A DNA stretch of 64,000 nt. Origin: Marinobacter subterrani (GTDB lineage: Bacteria > Pseudomonadota > Gammaproteobacteria > Pseudomonadales > Oleiphilaceae). Below are positions 25,664 through 35,192 of this stretch, piece by piece. Location of the stretch: contig NZ_LFBU01000001.1 of assembly GCF_001045555.1 (NCBI RefSeq), forward strand, positions 1,178,001 through 1,242,000, read 5' to 3'. A program made the translations under genes and the position numbers. Positions within the stretch are counted from its first letter, which is position 1; each line of letters starts with the position of its first letter. The notes under the pieces were generated by a model. That model did not search any database. It was not told the origin of the DNA and saw only the letters and a program-made list of their open reading frames with translations.

Positions 25664-27757
25664 CTAACCGTAATGTTGCAGCAGGCTGGGAACATCAATA
25701 ATCAGTGCGATCCGGCCGTCACCGGTGATGGTGGCACCGGCCATGCCCGGAGTGCCCTGGAGTGCCCGGCCCAGCGGCTTGATAACCACCTCTTCCTGCC
25801 CCACCAGCTGATCAACCACAAATCCGACCTGTTTCGTGCCCATGGCCACAATCACCACGTGGGCATTCGCCGGCACTTCCCGGGCTCCGTTATCACGGAC
25901 CAGCCAGCGTTTGATATGAAACAGCGGGAACACTTTCTCGCGAACCACGATGCATTCGCGGCCATCGACAATGTTGGTCTTGGTGAGGTCCAGATGGAAA
26001 ATCTCCACCACGTTCACCAGCGGTAACGCAAAGGACTGGTCTCCCAGCATGATCATCAGGGTGGGCATGATCGCCAGCGTCAACGGAACCTTGATGATGA
26101 TCCGCGAGCCCTTGCCCAGCTCCGACTCGACACTCAACTGGCCATTGAGCTGGCCAATCTTGGTTTTAACCACATCCATGCCAACGCCACGGCCGGACAC
26201 ATCGGAAATCTGGTCCTTGGTCGAAAAGCCTGCCGCAAAGATCAGGTTGTAGCATTCGGTGTTGGTCAGCCGGTCTGCGGCATCCTGGTCATAGATACCT
26301 TTTTCCACCGCCTTGCGACGCAGGACTTCCGGATTCATACCGGCGCCGTCATCCTCGATGGAGAGCAGGATATGATCACCTTCCTGCTCGGCTGACAGCG
26401 TTACGGTGCCCTGGCGGGGCTTGCCGGCCTTCTCGCGAATGTCGGGGGCCTCGATACCATGGTCAACCGAGTTTCGAACCAGATGTACCAGCGGATCAGA
26501 CAGGGCCTCCACCAGGTTCTTGTCGAGGTCGGTTTCCTCGCCGTGCATCACCAGATTCACCTCTTTCTTGAGGCTTCTGGCGAGATCCCGCACGACGCGC
26601 GGGAAACGACCGAATACTTTCTTGATCGGCTGCATGCGGGTCTGCATGACAGCAGACTGAAGATCGGTGGTGACCACATCCAGGTTGGATACGGCCTTGT
26701 GCATGTGTTCGTCTTCGCTCGCCGCACCGAGGCGCTGCAACCGGTTCCGCACCAGCACCAGTTCGCCCACCATGTTCATGATGTCGTCCAGGCGCCTGGT
26801 GTCTACCCGCACCGTGGTTTCCGCCGCAGGAGCGCTTTCGCGAGCCGGCATGGCCGGTGCCGCAGCCCCCTTGGCTTCGGGTTTCTCAACGGGTTTGGCG
26901 GGCTCCTTCGGCTTCTCAGGCTGCGCCGGTTTTGTCGGCTTCTTTGCGGCAGCAGAGTCGCCCACGGTGGGGCTTCCGCCCTTGCCGTGAAGGTCATCGA
27001 GCAGCTTTTCGAATTCGTCGTCGGTGATCAGGTCGTCGCTGCCACTGGCTCCTGCCCCGGCCGACGGTTGCGGGTCTTTGCCAGCGGATTCTTCTTCGCC
27101 CGCCGGGGCACCGGCAAACTGCCCCTTCCCGTGGAGCTGGTCCAGCAGCGCCTCGAACTCGTCGTCGGTTATCTCGTCGCCGCCGGAGCTTCCCCGGTCA
27201 CCGGACGCCTCACCGGCATCTGCTGCCGGTGGGGCGCCTTCGGATTTGTCATCCTGCAAGGCATCCAGTAACTGCTCGAATTCGTCATCGGTGATGTCGC
27301 CGCCGTCTGCCGGCTGATTACCGCCGGTCTGTTCCGGCTGCGGGGCCGATGCCGCAGCGGTTCCGCTCTCGGGCCTGGCCAGGGCATCCAGCGCCGCAAT
27401 CAGTTCGTCCGGGGCGGGTGTCAATTCCTCGTGGTTGCGCACCTGCTCGAACATCGCGTTGACGTTATCGAGCGCTTCCAGCACCACATCCATCAGCTCC
27501 GAATCCACCTTGCGCTTGTGATTGCGCAGGATATCGAACACGTTCTCCGCGGAATGGCAGCAATTGACCAGGGCATCAAGCTGCAGGAAGCCCGCGCCGC
27601 CCTTAACGGTGTGAAAACCACGGAAGATGGCGTTGAGCAGATCACTGTCATCCGGATGTTGCTCTAGATCCACCAACTGTTCTGACAGCTTCTCGAGGAT
27701 TTCGCCGGCTTCAACCAGGAAGTCCTGCAAAATCTCGTCATCGGCATCAAACGCCAT
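25664..27757 (-). CDS. cheA: chemotaxis histidine kinase CheA
   Basis: A 697-residue hybrid of standard CheA domains. P1 carries the phosphorylated H49 in FHTVKGGAGF. Residues about 130-310 form an acidic and Ala/Pro-rich linker in place of a recognisable P2 domain and hold three copies of ITDDEFE (155-161, 196-202 and 244-250). The dimerisation, ATPase (SDPLVHLVRNSVDHGI, SGRGVGMDVV) and CheW-like regulatory domains follow. It phosphorylates CheY and CheB. It is cotranscribed with cheZ upstream. Confidence 0.96.
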   Translation of the reverse strand: MAFDADDEILQDFLVEAGEILEKLSEQLVDLEQHPDDSDLLNAIFRGFHTVKGGAGFLQLDALVNCCHSAENVFDILRNHKRKVDSELMDVVLEALDNVNAMFEQVRNHEELTPAPDELIAALDALARPESGTAAASAPQPEQTGGNQPADGGDITDDEFEQLLDALQDDKSEGAPPAADAGEASGDRGSSGGDEITDDEFEALLDQLHGKGQFAGAPAGEEESAGKDPQPSAGAGASGSDDLITDDEFEKLLDDLHGKGGSPTVGDSAAAKKPTKPAQPEKPKEPAKPVEKPEAKGAAAPAMPARESAPAAETTVRVDTRRLDDIMNMVGELVLVRNRLQRLGAASEDEHMHKAVSNLDVVTTDLQSAVMQTRMQPIKKVFGRFPRVVRDLARSLKKEVNLVMHGEETDLDKNLVEALSDPLVHLVRNSVDHGIEAPDIREKAGKPRQGTVTLSAEQEGDHILLSIEDDGAGMNPEVLRRKAVEKGIYDQDAADRLTNTECYNLIFAAGFSTKDQISDVSGRGVGMDVVKTKIGQLNGQLSVESELGKGSRIIIKVPLTLAIMPTLMIMLGDQSFALPLVNVVEIFHLDLTKTNIVDGRECIVVREKVFPLFHIKRWLVRDNGAREVPANAHVVIVAMGTKQVGFVVDQLVGQEEVVIKPLGRALQGTPGMAGATITGDGRIALIIDVPSLLQHYG

Positions 27758-27773
27758 GCGCTACCCTCTTTAT

Positions 27774-28568
27774 TCAGAAACCGAGACTGGACAACAGATC
27801 GTCCACGTCGTCTTGTCCCGAGACTACATCGTCACGCTCATCGGCCTTGATCTGCGGCCCGACGCCCTTCTCTGCAGATTCCTGCCTTTCTTCAATCTGG
27901 TGCACCGTGCCCGTCAACTGATCGACATGACCGGCCATCACCACCAGACTGAGCATCTGTTCCTCAACCTCTTTGACCAGGGTGGTGACCTTCTGGATGA
28001 CCTGGCCGGTCAGGTCCTGGAAGTCCTGGGCCAGCAGGATTTCCGAGAGATTGGCGTACATGGTGTCGGCATCGGTTGTCATGCCGGCAAAAAACCGGTC
28101 GATCCGGCCATACAGTTCCCGGAACTCCGCCGGCTGCATTTCCCTGCGACGTAATCGCTGCCACTCATCACGCAGGGCGCCGGCCTCCTCCCGAATGGCA
28201 TTGGCCAACGGCATGGTCGCCTCGACCAGGTCCATCGTGCGATTGGCCGCCTCGCCGGTCATCTGCACGACATACTCGAGACGATCCGAGGCGTCTGTCA
28301 TTTTCGACAGAGCCTCCTGCTGCTCCGCATTACGGGGGTCTATCTGAAAGTTCCGGATCGCCTCGTGCAGGCTGCGAGTCAGACGCCCAACCTCACGGTA
28401 GAGACTCTGATCCCTGACTTCGCTCAGTTCATTGATCAGGGTCATGGCCTTGGCATATTCTCCGGCATTGACGCACTCAGCCAGTTCGGTGGCCTGACGC
28501 TGAAGCTTCTCCGTCACTTCCGGCTCCAGGCCCCGATGGTGCTTTTTGCTATCGCTCATGAGAGCCAT
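27774..28568 (-). CDS. cheZ: CheY phosphatase CheZ
   Basis: A 264-residue, mostly helical protein. It contains the catalytic region ILLAQDFQDLTGQVIQKV, in which the glutamine after DLTG is the active residue of the family, and ends with DDVDDLLSSLGF, the CheY-binding C-terminal peptide. CheZ dephosphorylates CheY-P. An ATG three codons further in (28559) is an alternative start. It lies between cheY and cheA. Confidence 0.94.
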   Translation of the reverse strand: MALMSDSKKHHRGLEPEVTEKLQRQATELAECVNAGEYAKAMTLINELSEVRDQSLYREVGRLTRSLHEAIRNFQIDPRNAEQQEALSKMTDASDRLEYVVQMTGEAANRTMDLVEATMPLANAIREEAGALRDEWQRLRRREMQPAEFRELYGRIDRFFAGMTTDADTMYANLSEILLAQDFQDLTGQVIQKVTTLVKEVEEQMLSLVVMAGHVDQLTGTVHQIEERQESAEKGVGPQIKADERDDVVSGQDDVDDLLSSLGF

Positions 28569-28579
28569 CCGACCTATGG

Positions 28580-28963
28580 TTACTGGATTCTTTCAAAGAT
28601 CTTCTCGATCTTTTCCTTGAGCACCGCAGCGGTAAACGGTTTGACCACATAGCCGTTTACGCCCGCCTGGGCAGCGGCAACGATCTGGTCCCGTTTGGCC
28701 TCTGCGGTCACCATCAGCACCGGCAGGGTTTTCAGGTTCTCATCCGCCCTGACCGCCTTGAGCAGATCGAACCCCGACATACCCGGCATGTTCCAGTCGG
28801 TAACCAGAAAATCGTATTTCCCGCTTCTCAGCATCGGCAGCGCCGTGTTGCCGTCATCGGCCTCATCGGTATTGGTAAAGCCGAGATCACGCAGCAGGTT
28901 CTTGATGATCCGTCGCATTGTGGAAAAGTCATCCACAATGAGGATTTTCATGTTCTTGTCCAA
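28580..28963 (-). CDS. cheY: chemotaxis response regulator CheY (TTG start)
   Basis: A 127-residue single receiver domain. The phosphoacceptor is D56 in LVTDWNMPG, with the acidic pair D11-D12, the threonine in MVTAEA and the lysine in VVKPFT. It binds FliM at the flagellar switch. The start is TTG at 28963, because GGAGG lies 5 bases upstream of it, while the first ATG (28951) is 17 bases from that site. The upstream 162-base gap to fliA contains no clear promoter. Confidence 0.95.
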   Translation of the reverse strand: MDKNMKILIVDDFSTMRRIIKNLLRDLGFTNTDEADDGNTALPMLRSGKYDFLVTDWNMPGMSGFDLLKAVRADENLKTLPVLMVTAEAKRDQIVAAAQAGVNGYVVKPFTAAVLKEKIEKIFERIQ

Positions 28964-29092
28964 AGGGACCTCCAGTTAGTAACACCCGGAATTCATTTGA
29001 CCTTTCTGCTCGAAGTCTAGCAGGCCGTTGATTTAACCGCTTATTGTCGGATCTTTGCTTCGGTTGTAAAGCATCGGTTACCAAAAACTACA

Positions 29093-29104
29093 GACGGTAC
29101 CGTC
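29093..29104 (-). terminator. possible weak terminator between fliA and cheY
   Basis: The palindrome GACGGTACCGTC (4-bp stem, GTAC loop), extendable to 5-6 pairs, is followed on the minus strand by TGTAGTTTTT. It lies in the 162-base gap between the fliA stop and cheY. The stem is short and the T-run is displaced, so the call is tentative. Confidence 0.3.
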
Positions 29105-29125
29105 GCGGACACACAAAGGCTGTGA

Positions 29126-29869
29126 TCAGTTGCCGGCATCCTGTTGCCAGTCCGACAAGCGCCCCCGGAGGCGCAAGGCGGCCTGGCTGTGAATCTGGCT
29201 GACCCGGCTTTCACTGACACCAAGCACGGCGCCGATTTCCTTGAGGTTCAGCTCTTCCTGGTAATACAGGCTCAATACCAGCTTTTCACGCTCCGGCAGC
29301 TCTTCGATCGCTTTCGCGAGGCTGTGTCGGAAGGCATCGGACGACAGACCTTCGAGCGGGTTGTCCCGTGGCTCTGTCTGTTCTATCGGCAGCTCGCCGG
29401 ATTCATTGAGCTCATCAAGACTAAAAAGTCGGCCGCTGTTGGAATCGGAGAGGTAGGAATGGTACTCGGACAGTCCCATGCCCAGTTCTTCCGCCACTTC
29501 CATATCCTGGGCTTCCCGGCCAAGGCGATCTTCAACGGTCTTGATGGCCTGGGATATACGGCGGGCATTACGATGCACGGAACGGGGTACCCAGTCACCC
29601 TTGCGAATCTCGTCCACCATGGCACCACGAATCCGGATACCGGCGTAGGTCTCAAAGGTTGCGCCCCTGGTAGAGCTGTATCGCTGGGCGGCTTCAAGAA
29701 GACCGATCATGCCGGCCTGCATCAGATCCTCCAACTGAACGGAGGCAGGCAGCCGGGCCATCAGGTGCAGGGCAATTTTCTTGACCAGTGGCGCTTGCTC
29801 CTCAACAAGCTGAGAAGGCTTCTGGGCACCCGACTGGTTATAGAGTCCAAGATTATTCGCCAATGTCAT
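29126..29869 (-). CDS. fliA: RNA polymerase sigma-28 factor FliA
   Basis: A 247-residue group-3 sigma factor with regions 2 (DLMQAGMIGLLEAAQRY, ATFETYAGIRIRGAM) and 4 (LNLKEIGAVLGVSESRVSQI). It directs late flagellar and chemotaxis gene transcription. The preceding gene is fleN (33 bases), matching the flhF-fleN-fliA order of pseudomonads. Confidence 0.97.
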   Translation of the reverse strand: MTLANNLGLYNQSGAQKPSQLVEEQAPLVKKIALHLMARLPASVQLEDLMQAGMIGLLEAAQRYSSTRGATFETYAGIRIRGAMVDEIRKGDWVPRSVHRNARRISQAIKTVEDRLGREAQDMEVAEELGMGLSEYHSYLSDSNSGRLFSLDELNESGELPIEQTEPRDNPLEGLSSDAFRHSLAKAIEELPEREKLVLSLYYQEELNLKEIGAVLGVSESRVSQIHSQAALRLRGRLSDWQQDAGN

Positions 29870-29901
29870 GTATCCAATGTTCTTGTTTGACTGGATCCGA
29901 T

Positions 29902-30714
29902 TCAGACTTCGACGAGCCGCTCCACAAAGAATTCCAGATGACCGCGGGGAGAGGAAGGCAGCGGCCAGTTATCAACTTTCTCCGCCAGAGCCTTGATCGC
30001 CAGGGACGCTTTCGATCTGGGATAGGCATCCAGCACTGCGCGCTGACGCTGCACCGCCTTTTTGACAGCTTCATCGTAAGGCACCATACCGACGTATTGT
30101 AGCCCCACGTCCAGGAAGCGCTCGGTGACCCGGGTCAGTTTCTCGAAGAGATGACGCCCTTCCTGCTCATTTTTCACCTGATTGGCAAGTATGCGGAACC
30201 GGTTGGTGCCGTAATCCCGGTTCATGAGCTTGATCAGGGCATAACAGTCGGTGATCGAGGTGGGTTCGTCAACGACCACCAGGAGCAGCTCCTGGGACGC
30301 TCTCAGAAAACTCACCACCGACTCGGAAATGCCTGCTGCTGTATCGACAATCAGGACATCAATCTGGTCAGCCAGTTCGCTGAACGCGCTGATCAACCCG
30401 GCATGCTCCATCGGGCTCAGTTGGGTCATGCGCTGGGTGCCGGACGAGGCCGGAACGATCTTGATGCCCCCGGGGCCATTAACAAGAACGTCCCTGAGAT
30501 CACACTCCCCGGCCAGCACATCCTGCAGGTTGCGGTTGGCGGTAATGCCCAGCAGTACATCGATATTGGCCAGCCCCAGGTCGGCATCGAGAAGCACCAC
30601 CCTGCGGCCTTTCTGTGCCAGGGCAATTCCGAGGTTAACCGACACATTGCTTTTGCCGACTCCACCCTTGCCGCCGGAAACCGCGATCACCTGTACAGGT
30701 TGTGCTTTGCTCAT
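29902..30714 (-). CDS. fleN: flagellar number regulator FleN (FlhG)
   Basis: A 270-residue MinD/ParA-type ATPase with Walker A GGKGGVGKSN near residues 14-23. It counts flagella by antagonising FleQ and works with FlhF. The later NVSVNLGIALAQKGRRVVLLD and VDTAAG segments are intact. It lies between flhF and fliA. Confidence 0.95.
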   Translation of the reverse strand: MSKAQPVQVIAVSGGKGGVGKSNVSVNLGIALAQKGRRVVLLDADLGLANIDVLLGITANRNLQDVLAGECDLRDVLVNGPGGIKIVPASSGTQRMTQLSPMEHAGLISAFSELADQIDVLIVDTAAGISESVVSFLRASQELLLVVVDEPTSITDCYALIKLMNRDYGTNRFRILANQVKNEQEGRHLFEKLTRVTERFLDVGLQYVGMVPYDEAVKKAVQRQRAVLDAYPRSKASLAIKALAEKVDNWPLPSSPRGHLEFFVERLVEV

Positions 30715-30797
30715 ACTGTTTTTTGTCTCTCGCCACGTTTAGCGGGTGCTGTTGCTTGACGCTTGCTGCCGTTCTGTACTGTCTCGGGCCGGTTCTC

Positions 30798-32090
30798 TCA
30801 CGCGCCCTCTGCCACCGCCTGCTGTTGCTGGAGGGTCCTGAGCCGGTCAACGGCCAGTCGCACCAGCGGAACAGCCTCTGCGTGATGCAGGTCTTCGGGA
30901 ATCTTTTGCCCGTCTGTGTAATAGGCCACCGGCAGGCCGGTTTCCATCACAAAGCCGAGAGACTCGCCCAGTGTCAGGGCTTCGTCAATCTTGGTCATGA
31001 CGCAACCTGCAAGATTTGCCATCTTATAGCAATGCCAGACGGATTTCATGATACGCGGCTGGCTGGTAGCCGAAACCACCAGATGGGTCTTGATATTGTG
31101 ATGGCTGCGCGCCAGTTCGGCCAGTTGTTCCTGATAACCTTTGTCGGCACTGGTGAGCCCGGCGGTATCAATCAATACCAGGTGACGGTCTGACAACTCG
31201 TCCAGAATATCATCCAGGCTGTGGCTGTCATCCACCACGCGAACCGGCACGTTGAGGATACGGCCGAAAACAAACAACTGCTCGTGGGCCGCGACCCGGT
31301 AGCGGTCGGTGGTGACCAGCGCCACCGAATCAGCGCCATGCTTGAGGACATACCGCGCGGCGAGCTTGCCGATGGTGGTGGTTTTACCCGATCCGGTTGG
31401 CCCTACCAGGGCGTAGACGCCGCCCTGATCCAGCCATTCCAAGCGTGAGGTCCGAACCCCGGTGCACAGCATTTTCAGGGACTGCTTCCAGCCATCTTCC
31501 AGGCGCCCGGCTTTGTGACGACGGGAGAGTGATCCTGCCAGTTCGCTACCGAGCCCGAATTCCTGCAGCCGTTCGGCCAGCCTTTGCTGAACCGCCGTAG
31601 TGGCCGGAACCTCAGGCTCCGGCTTGCGGCCATGCATCAGGTCTTTCAGGGAGCTGATTTCCGCGCGCATCTGCGCCAGCTCATCGGAATAGGCCACCCC
31701 GGACCGGGCCGGCGCTGCAACTTGGCCACCAAACCCGGCCTCAACAGATTCCTTGACCGCTGCAAACGAGCCACCCGAATACCCTGCGCCGACGGAGGCC
31801 CTTTTTTCCCGGACCTCTCGGATCCGATCCCTTGACCGCCCCAGTTCGTCCTCAAGGCGACGGTGCTGGTCGGCTTGCATTTCCGCCAGTCGCGAGCCAT
31901 TGGTGGCCTCCTGTGCCTGGTCGCCCAGGCGCTGGCGCGCCATGTTTTCGTCATAGTCGAGCGCCGTCACGATTTCGACGCCACCGTCTACCCGGCGGTT
32001 TGAGAGAATGACGGCGTCCGGCCCCATCTGTTCGCTGACCTGTTTCAACGCCTCCGCCATGGACTTGGCAAAAAACCGTTTTACTTTCAT
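30798..32090 (-). CDS. flhF: flagellar polar-placement GTPase FlhF
   Basis: A 430-residue SRP-like GTPase. The N-terminal region starts MKVKRFFAKSMAEALKQV, followed by a charged linker, then the NG domain with P-loop GPTGSGKTTTIGKLA and the DTAGL motif. FlhF localises the flagellum to the pole. It follows flhA after 60 bases and precedes fleN. Confidence 0.96.
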   Translation of the reverse strand: MKVKRFFAKSMAEALKQVSEQMGPDAVILSNRRVDGGVEIVTALDYDENMARQRLGDQAQEATNGSRLAEMQADQHRRLEDELGRSRDRIREVREKRASVGAGYSGGSFAAVKESVEAGFGGQVAAPARSGVAYSDELAQMRAEISSLKDLMHGRKPEPEVPATTAVQQRLAERLQEFGLGSELAGSLSRRHKAGRLEDGWKQSLKMLCTGVRTSRLEWLDQGGVYALVGPTGSGKTTTIGKLAARYVLKHGADSVALVTTDRYRVAAHEQLFVFGRILNVPVRVVDDSHSLDDILDELSDRHLVLIDTAGLTSADKGYQEQLAELARSHHNIKTHLVVSATSQPRIMKSVWHCYKMANLAGCVMTKIDEALTLGESLGFVMETGLPVAYYTDGQKIPEDLHHAEAVPLVRLAVDRLRTLQQQQAVAEGA

Positions 32091-32150
32091 GATGCCTCTT
32101 CCTCCACCGGCAACGCCGTGCCGGCGCTGTCCGCTCTGTCATCCGCGCCG

Positions 32151-34331
32151 TTACTGGCCAACGGACGCCACGATCGTAATCTGTTTGTTGTCTGGCACTT
32201 CCTGGTACGAGAGCACATGCAGGCGCTCTACACCGTAACTGGCAAACCTGGCCAGAACCGGCCGCAGGGGCCCGGACACCAGCAGGATGGCCGGCTTACC
32301 AAGCATTTCCTGGCGCTGGACACTCTCCTGGAGCGAGCGCTGGAGCTTCTCAACCATGTTCGGCTCCAGAACCAGGCCAATATCTTCCTGACCGCCGGAT
32401 TGTTGACTCTGCTGAACAGACTTTAGCAATAACTGTTCCAGATCCGGATCCAGGGTAATCACCGGTATCTCCGATTCGTTGCCGCAGATGCTCTGGACAA
32501 TCATCCGGCGCAGTGACTGGCGGGCGACCATGGTCAGCAGCTTCGGATCCTGGCTCTTCGGGTGGACATTGACGATCGCCTCGGCGATCGAGCGCATATC
32601 CCGGATCGGCACTTCTTCGCGCAGCAGATTCTGCAGCACCTTGAGCAACAGGCTGATAGAAACGGTGGTCGGTACCAGTTCCTCGGCGAGCTTGGGTGAA
32701 ACTTTCTCCAGTTGATCCAACCACTTCTGGACCTCTTCATGGCCCAGCAGCTCATGGGCGTGCTTCTGCAGCACCTGGTTCAGGTGGGTGGCGACGACCG
32801 TGCTGGCATCAACTACGGTGTAGCCCAGGGTCTGGGCCTGGTCTTTCCGGTCCGGCTCTATCCAACAGGCATCCAGGCCAAAGGCCGGATCCTTGCCCTC
32901 GATCCCCTCGATTTTTCCGAATACCTGGCCGGGATCGATCGCCAACTCCCGGTCAGGGTGAATTTCTGCCTCGGCAATGGTCACGCCCATCAGGGTGATG
33001 CGGTAGACGTTGGGCATCAGATCGAGATTGTCGCGGATATGCACCGACGGCATCAGGAAGCCGAGGTCCTGGGACATCTTCTTGCGCACGCCCTTGATCC
33101 GGCTGAGGAGCTGGCCGCCCTGGGACTTGTCGACCAGCGGAATCAGGCGGTAACCCACTTCCAGGCCGACAATGTCCACGGTTGCAACATCGTCCCAGCC
33201 CAGCTCTTTGGTCTCGCCGGGCGCCGGAAGCTGCCGGCCCTGGTCGCTGCCGGCATCACCGCCCGGAGGCAGGTCCCGGCCGGCAGGCCGTGGCGCACCT
33301 GCGGCCCCGCCGCGGCCCGGAAACACACCCTCTTCTTCGATGGTCTGGCGCTGCTGCTTCCAGATATACCAGGCGGCGCCTCCAGCCAGCGAACCCAGGC
33401 CAAGAAACGCGACATGGGGCATGCCGGGAATCAGGCCCAGGATGATCAGGATGCCGGCGGAAATGGACAGCGCCTTGGGCGCACTGAACATCTGCTGAAG
33501 GATTTGTCCGCCCATGTCCTGGCTGGAGGTGACCCGGGTCACCATGATGGCGGCGGACGTGGAGAGCAGCAGCGACGGGATCTGCGCCACCAGGCCGTCA
33601 CCGATGGTCAGCAGGGCGTAGCGCTGCATGGCCACACCAAAATCCAGACTGTGCTGCAGCATGCCGATGGCCACCCCGCCCACCAGGTTGATCGCCAGAA
33701 TCAGCAAGCCTGCTACTGCATCACCCTTTACGAACTTTGACGCACCGTCCATCGAGCCATAGAAATCTGCCTCCTGGGCAATTTCCGCCCGCCGATGCTT
33801 GGCCTCATCCTGGTTGATCAGGCCGGCATTCAGGTCGGCATCGATGGCCATCTGCTTACCGGGCATGGCATCCAGGGTGAAGCGCGCACTCACCTCGGAC
33901 ACCCGGCCGGCACCCTTGGTCACCACCAGAAAGTTGATAATCATCAGGATGGCAAACACCACCAGGCCAACCGCGAAGTTGCCGCCGATCAGCACCTCCC
34001 CGAACGACTGGATAACCTTACCGGCGGCGGCACCTCCCTCGTGGCCGTTCAACAGCACAATCCGCGTTGACGCCACGTTCAGCGCCAGGCGCAGCAGGGT
34101 CGCTACCAGCAACACGGTCGGGAAGGACGCGAATTCCATCGGCCGGAGCGCATAGACACACACCAGCAGAATGACAATTGAGAGCGTGATATTGAAGGTA
34201 AAGAACACGTCGAGAAGAAACGCGGGCATGGGCAGGATCATCATGCCCAACAGCCCCATGACCATGACAGGCACACCCAGGTTGCCCCGCGTCAGGGTTT
34301 TGACATTATTGAGGACTAAAGCTCTGTCCAT
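32151..34331 (-). CDS. flhA: flagellar export gate protein FlhA
   Basis: A 726-residue protein with eight N-terminal transmembrane segments, the FHIPEP-type signature region (ARFTLDAMPGKQMAIDADLN) and a large cytoplasmic C-terminal domain. It forms the nonameric ring of the flagellar type III export gate. The ATG at 34331 (MDRALVLNNVKTLTRGN) is preferred; the frame is open 99 codons further but that part is unlike the family and crosses the promoter region. A sigma-54 site lies about 85 bases upstream. Confidence 0.96.
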   Translation of the reverse strand: MDRALVLNNVKTLTRGNLGVPVMVMGLLGMMILPMPAFLLDVFFTFNITLSIVILLVCVYALRPMEFASFPTVLLVATLLRLALNVASTRIVLLNGHEGGAAAGKVIQSFGEVLIGGNFAVGLVVFAILMIINFLVVTKGAGRVSEVSARFTLDAMPGKQMAIDADLNAGLINQDEAKHRRAEIAQEADFYGSMDGASKFVKGDAVAGLLILAINLVGGVAIGMLQHSLDFGVAMQRYALLTIGDGLVAQIPSLLLSTSAAIMVTRVTSSQDMGGQILQQMFSAPKALSISAGILIILGLIPGMPHVAFLGLGSLAGGAAWYIWKQQRQTIEEEGVFPGRGGAAGAPRPAGRDLPPGGDAGSDQGRQLPAPGETKELGWDDVATVDIVGLEVGYRLIPLVDKSQGGQLLSRIKGVRKKMSQDLGFLMPSVHIRDNLDLMPNVYRITLMGVTIAEAEIHPDRELAIDPGQVFGKIEGIEGKDPAFGLDACWIEPDRKDQAQTLGYTVVDASTVVATHLNQVLQKHAHELLGHEEVQKWLDQLEKVSPKLAEELVPTTVSISLLLKVLQNLLREEVPIRDMRSIAEAIVNVHPKSQDPKLLTMVARQSLRRMIVQSICGNESEIPVITLDPDLEQLLLKSVQQSQQSGGQEDIGLVLEPNMVEKLQRSLQESVQRQEMLGKPAILLVSGPLRPVLARFASYGVERLHVLSYQEVPDNKQITIVASVGQ

Positions 34332-34415
34332 GCCGGAAACGTCTCCGATTAGCCGTGCCTGCTGGCGTTGTAATGGTCGAAAATCTGACACCGTGGCGTC
34401 GTTTAACAGGGGTAT

Positions 34416-34431
34416 CGCAAGATCCGTACCA
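34416..34431 (-). promoter_or_regulatory. sigma-54 promoter upstream of flhA
   Basis: The minus strand reads TGGTACGGATCTTGCG. The GG and GC dinucleotides are separated by exactly 10 bases; only one position of TGGCACG-N4-TTGC differs. The expected start of transcription is near 34405, about 74 bases before the flhA ATG. FleQ is the natural activator in this lineage. Confidence 0.65.
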
Positions 34432-34551
34432 CACTCCCGAGCATTTCCCTTATCGGCATTTTTTGCGGCCTGACTCGCCTTGCCAGATGCGGTATCCTTG
34501 CGCCATTTGATCGCGACAGTAAAAACTCCAACCAGACGCACAGGTGACCCC

Positions 34552-35190
34552 ATGCCAATCCACGAGGTAAAGCACCCCCTGATCCGCCACAAGCTCGGCC
34601 TGATGCGCCGGGCGGACATCAGCACCAAGAATTTTCGTGAGCTGGCGCAGGAAGTCGGCGCGCTGCTGACCTATGAGGCCACCAAGGATTTCAATCTGCA
34701 GGAAAAGACCATCGAGGGCTGGGCCGGGCCGGTGAACGTGGAACAGATCCACGGCAAGAAAATCACCGTCGTGCCGATTCTTCGCGCCGGCCTGGGCATG
34801 CTCGATGGCGTGCTCAGCCTGATCCCGGTTGCCCGGGTAAGCGTGGTCGGCCAGATCCGCAACGAGGAAACCCTGGAAGCCAGCACCTACCTGGAAAAAC
34901 TGGTCGGCGAGCTGGATCAGCGCACGGCCCTGATTGTCGATCCGATGCTGGCCACCGGCGGCTCCATGATCTCCACCATCGATCTGCTCAAGAAGGCCGG
35001 CAGCACCGAAATCCGCGCCCTGGTCCTGGTCGCCGCCCCGGAAGGGATTGAAAGAGTCCTGAAGAAGCACCCGGACGTATCCATCTTCACGGCCTCCGTT
35101 GATGAGCGGCTGAACGAGAAGGGCTACATCCTGCCCGGGCTCGGCGATGCCGGCGACAAGATCTTCGGCACCAAACAGAAGGACGTGTAA
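34552..35190 (+). CDS. upp: uracil phosphoribosyltransferase
   Basis: A 212-residue enzyme that converts uracil and PRPP to UMP in pyrimidine salvage. The PRPP loop is [13 protein letters not shown], and [11 protein letters not shown] is also conserved. The ATG at 34552 gives [16 protein letters not shown], the standard N-terminus. The gene is divergent from flhA and is followed 2 bases later by uraA. Confidence 0.97.
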   Translation: MPIHEVKHPLIRHKLGLMRRADISTKNFRELAQEVGALLTYEATKDFNLQEKTIEGWAGPVNVEQIHGKKITVVPILRAGLGMLDGVLSLIPVARVSVVGQIRNEETLEASTYLEKLVGELDQRTALIVDPMLATGGSMISTIDLLKKAGSTEIRALVLVAAPEGIERVLKKHPDVSIFTASVDERLNEKGYILPGLGDAGDKIFGTKQKDV

Positions 35191-35192
35191 GC

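Noticed and set aside
34450..34457. GCCGATAA on the minus strand upstream of flhA as a sigma-28 -10 box
   Set aside because: There is no TAAA-like -35 at the right distance; the sigma-54 site at 34416-34431 is a better promoter for flhA.
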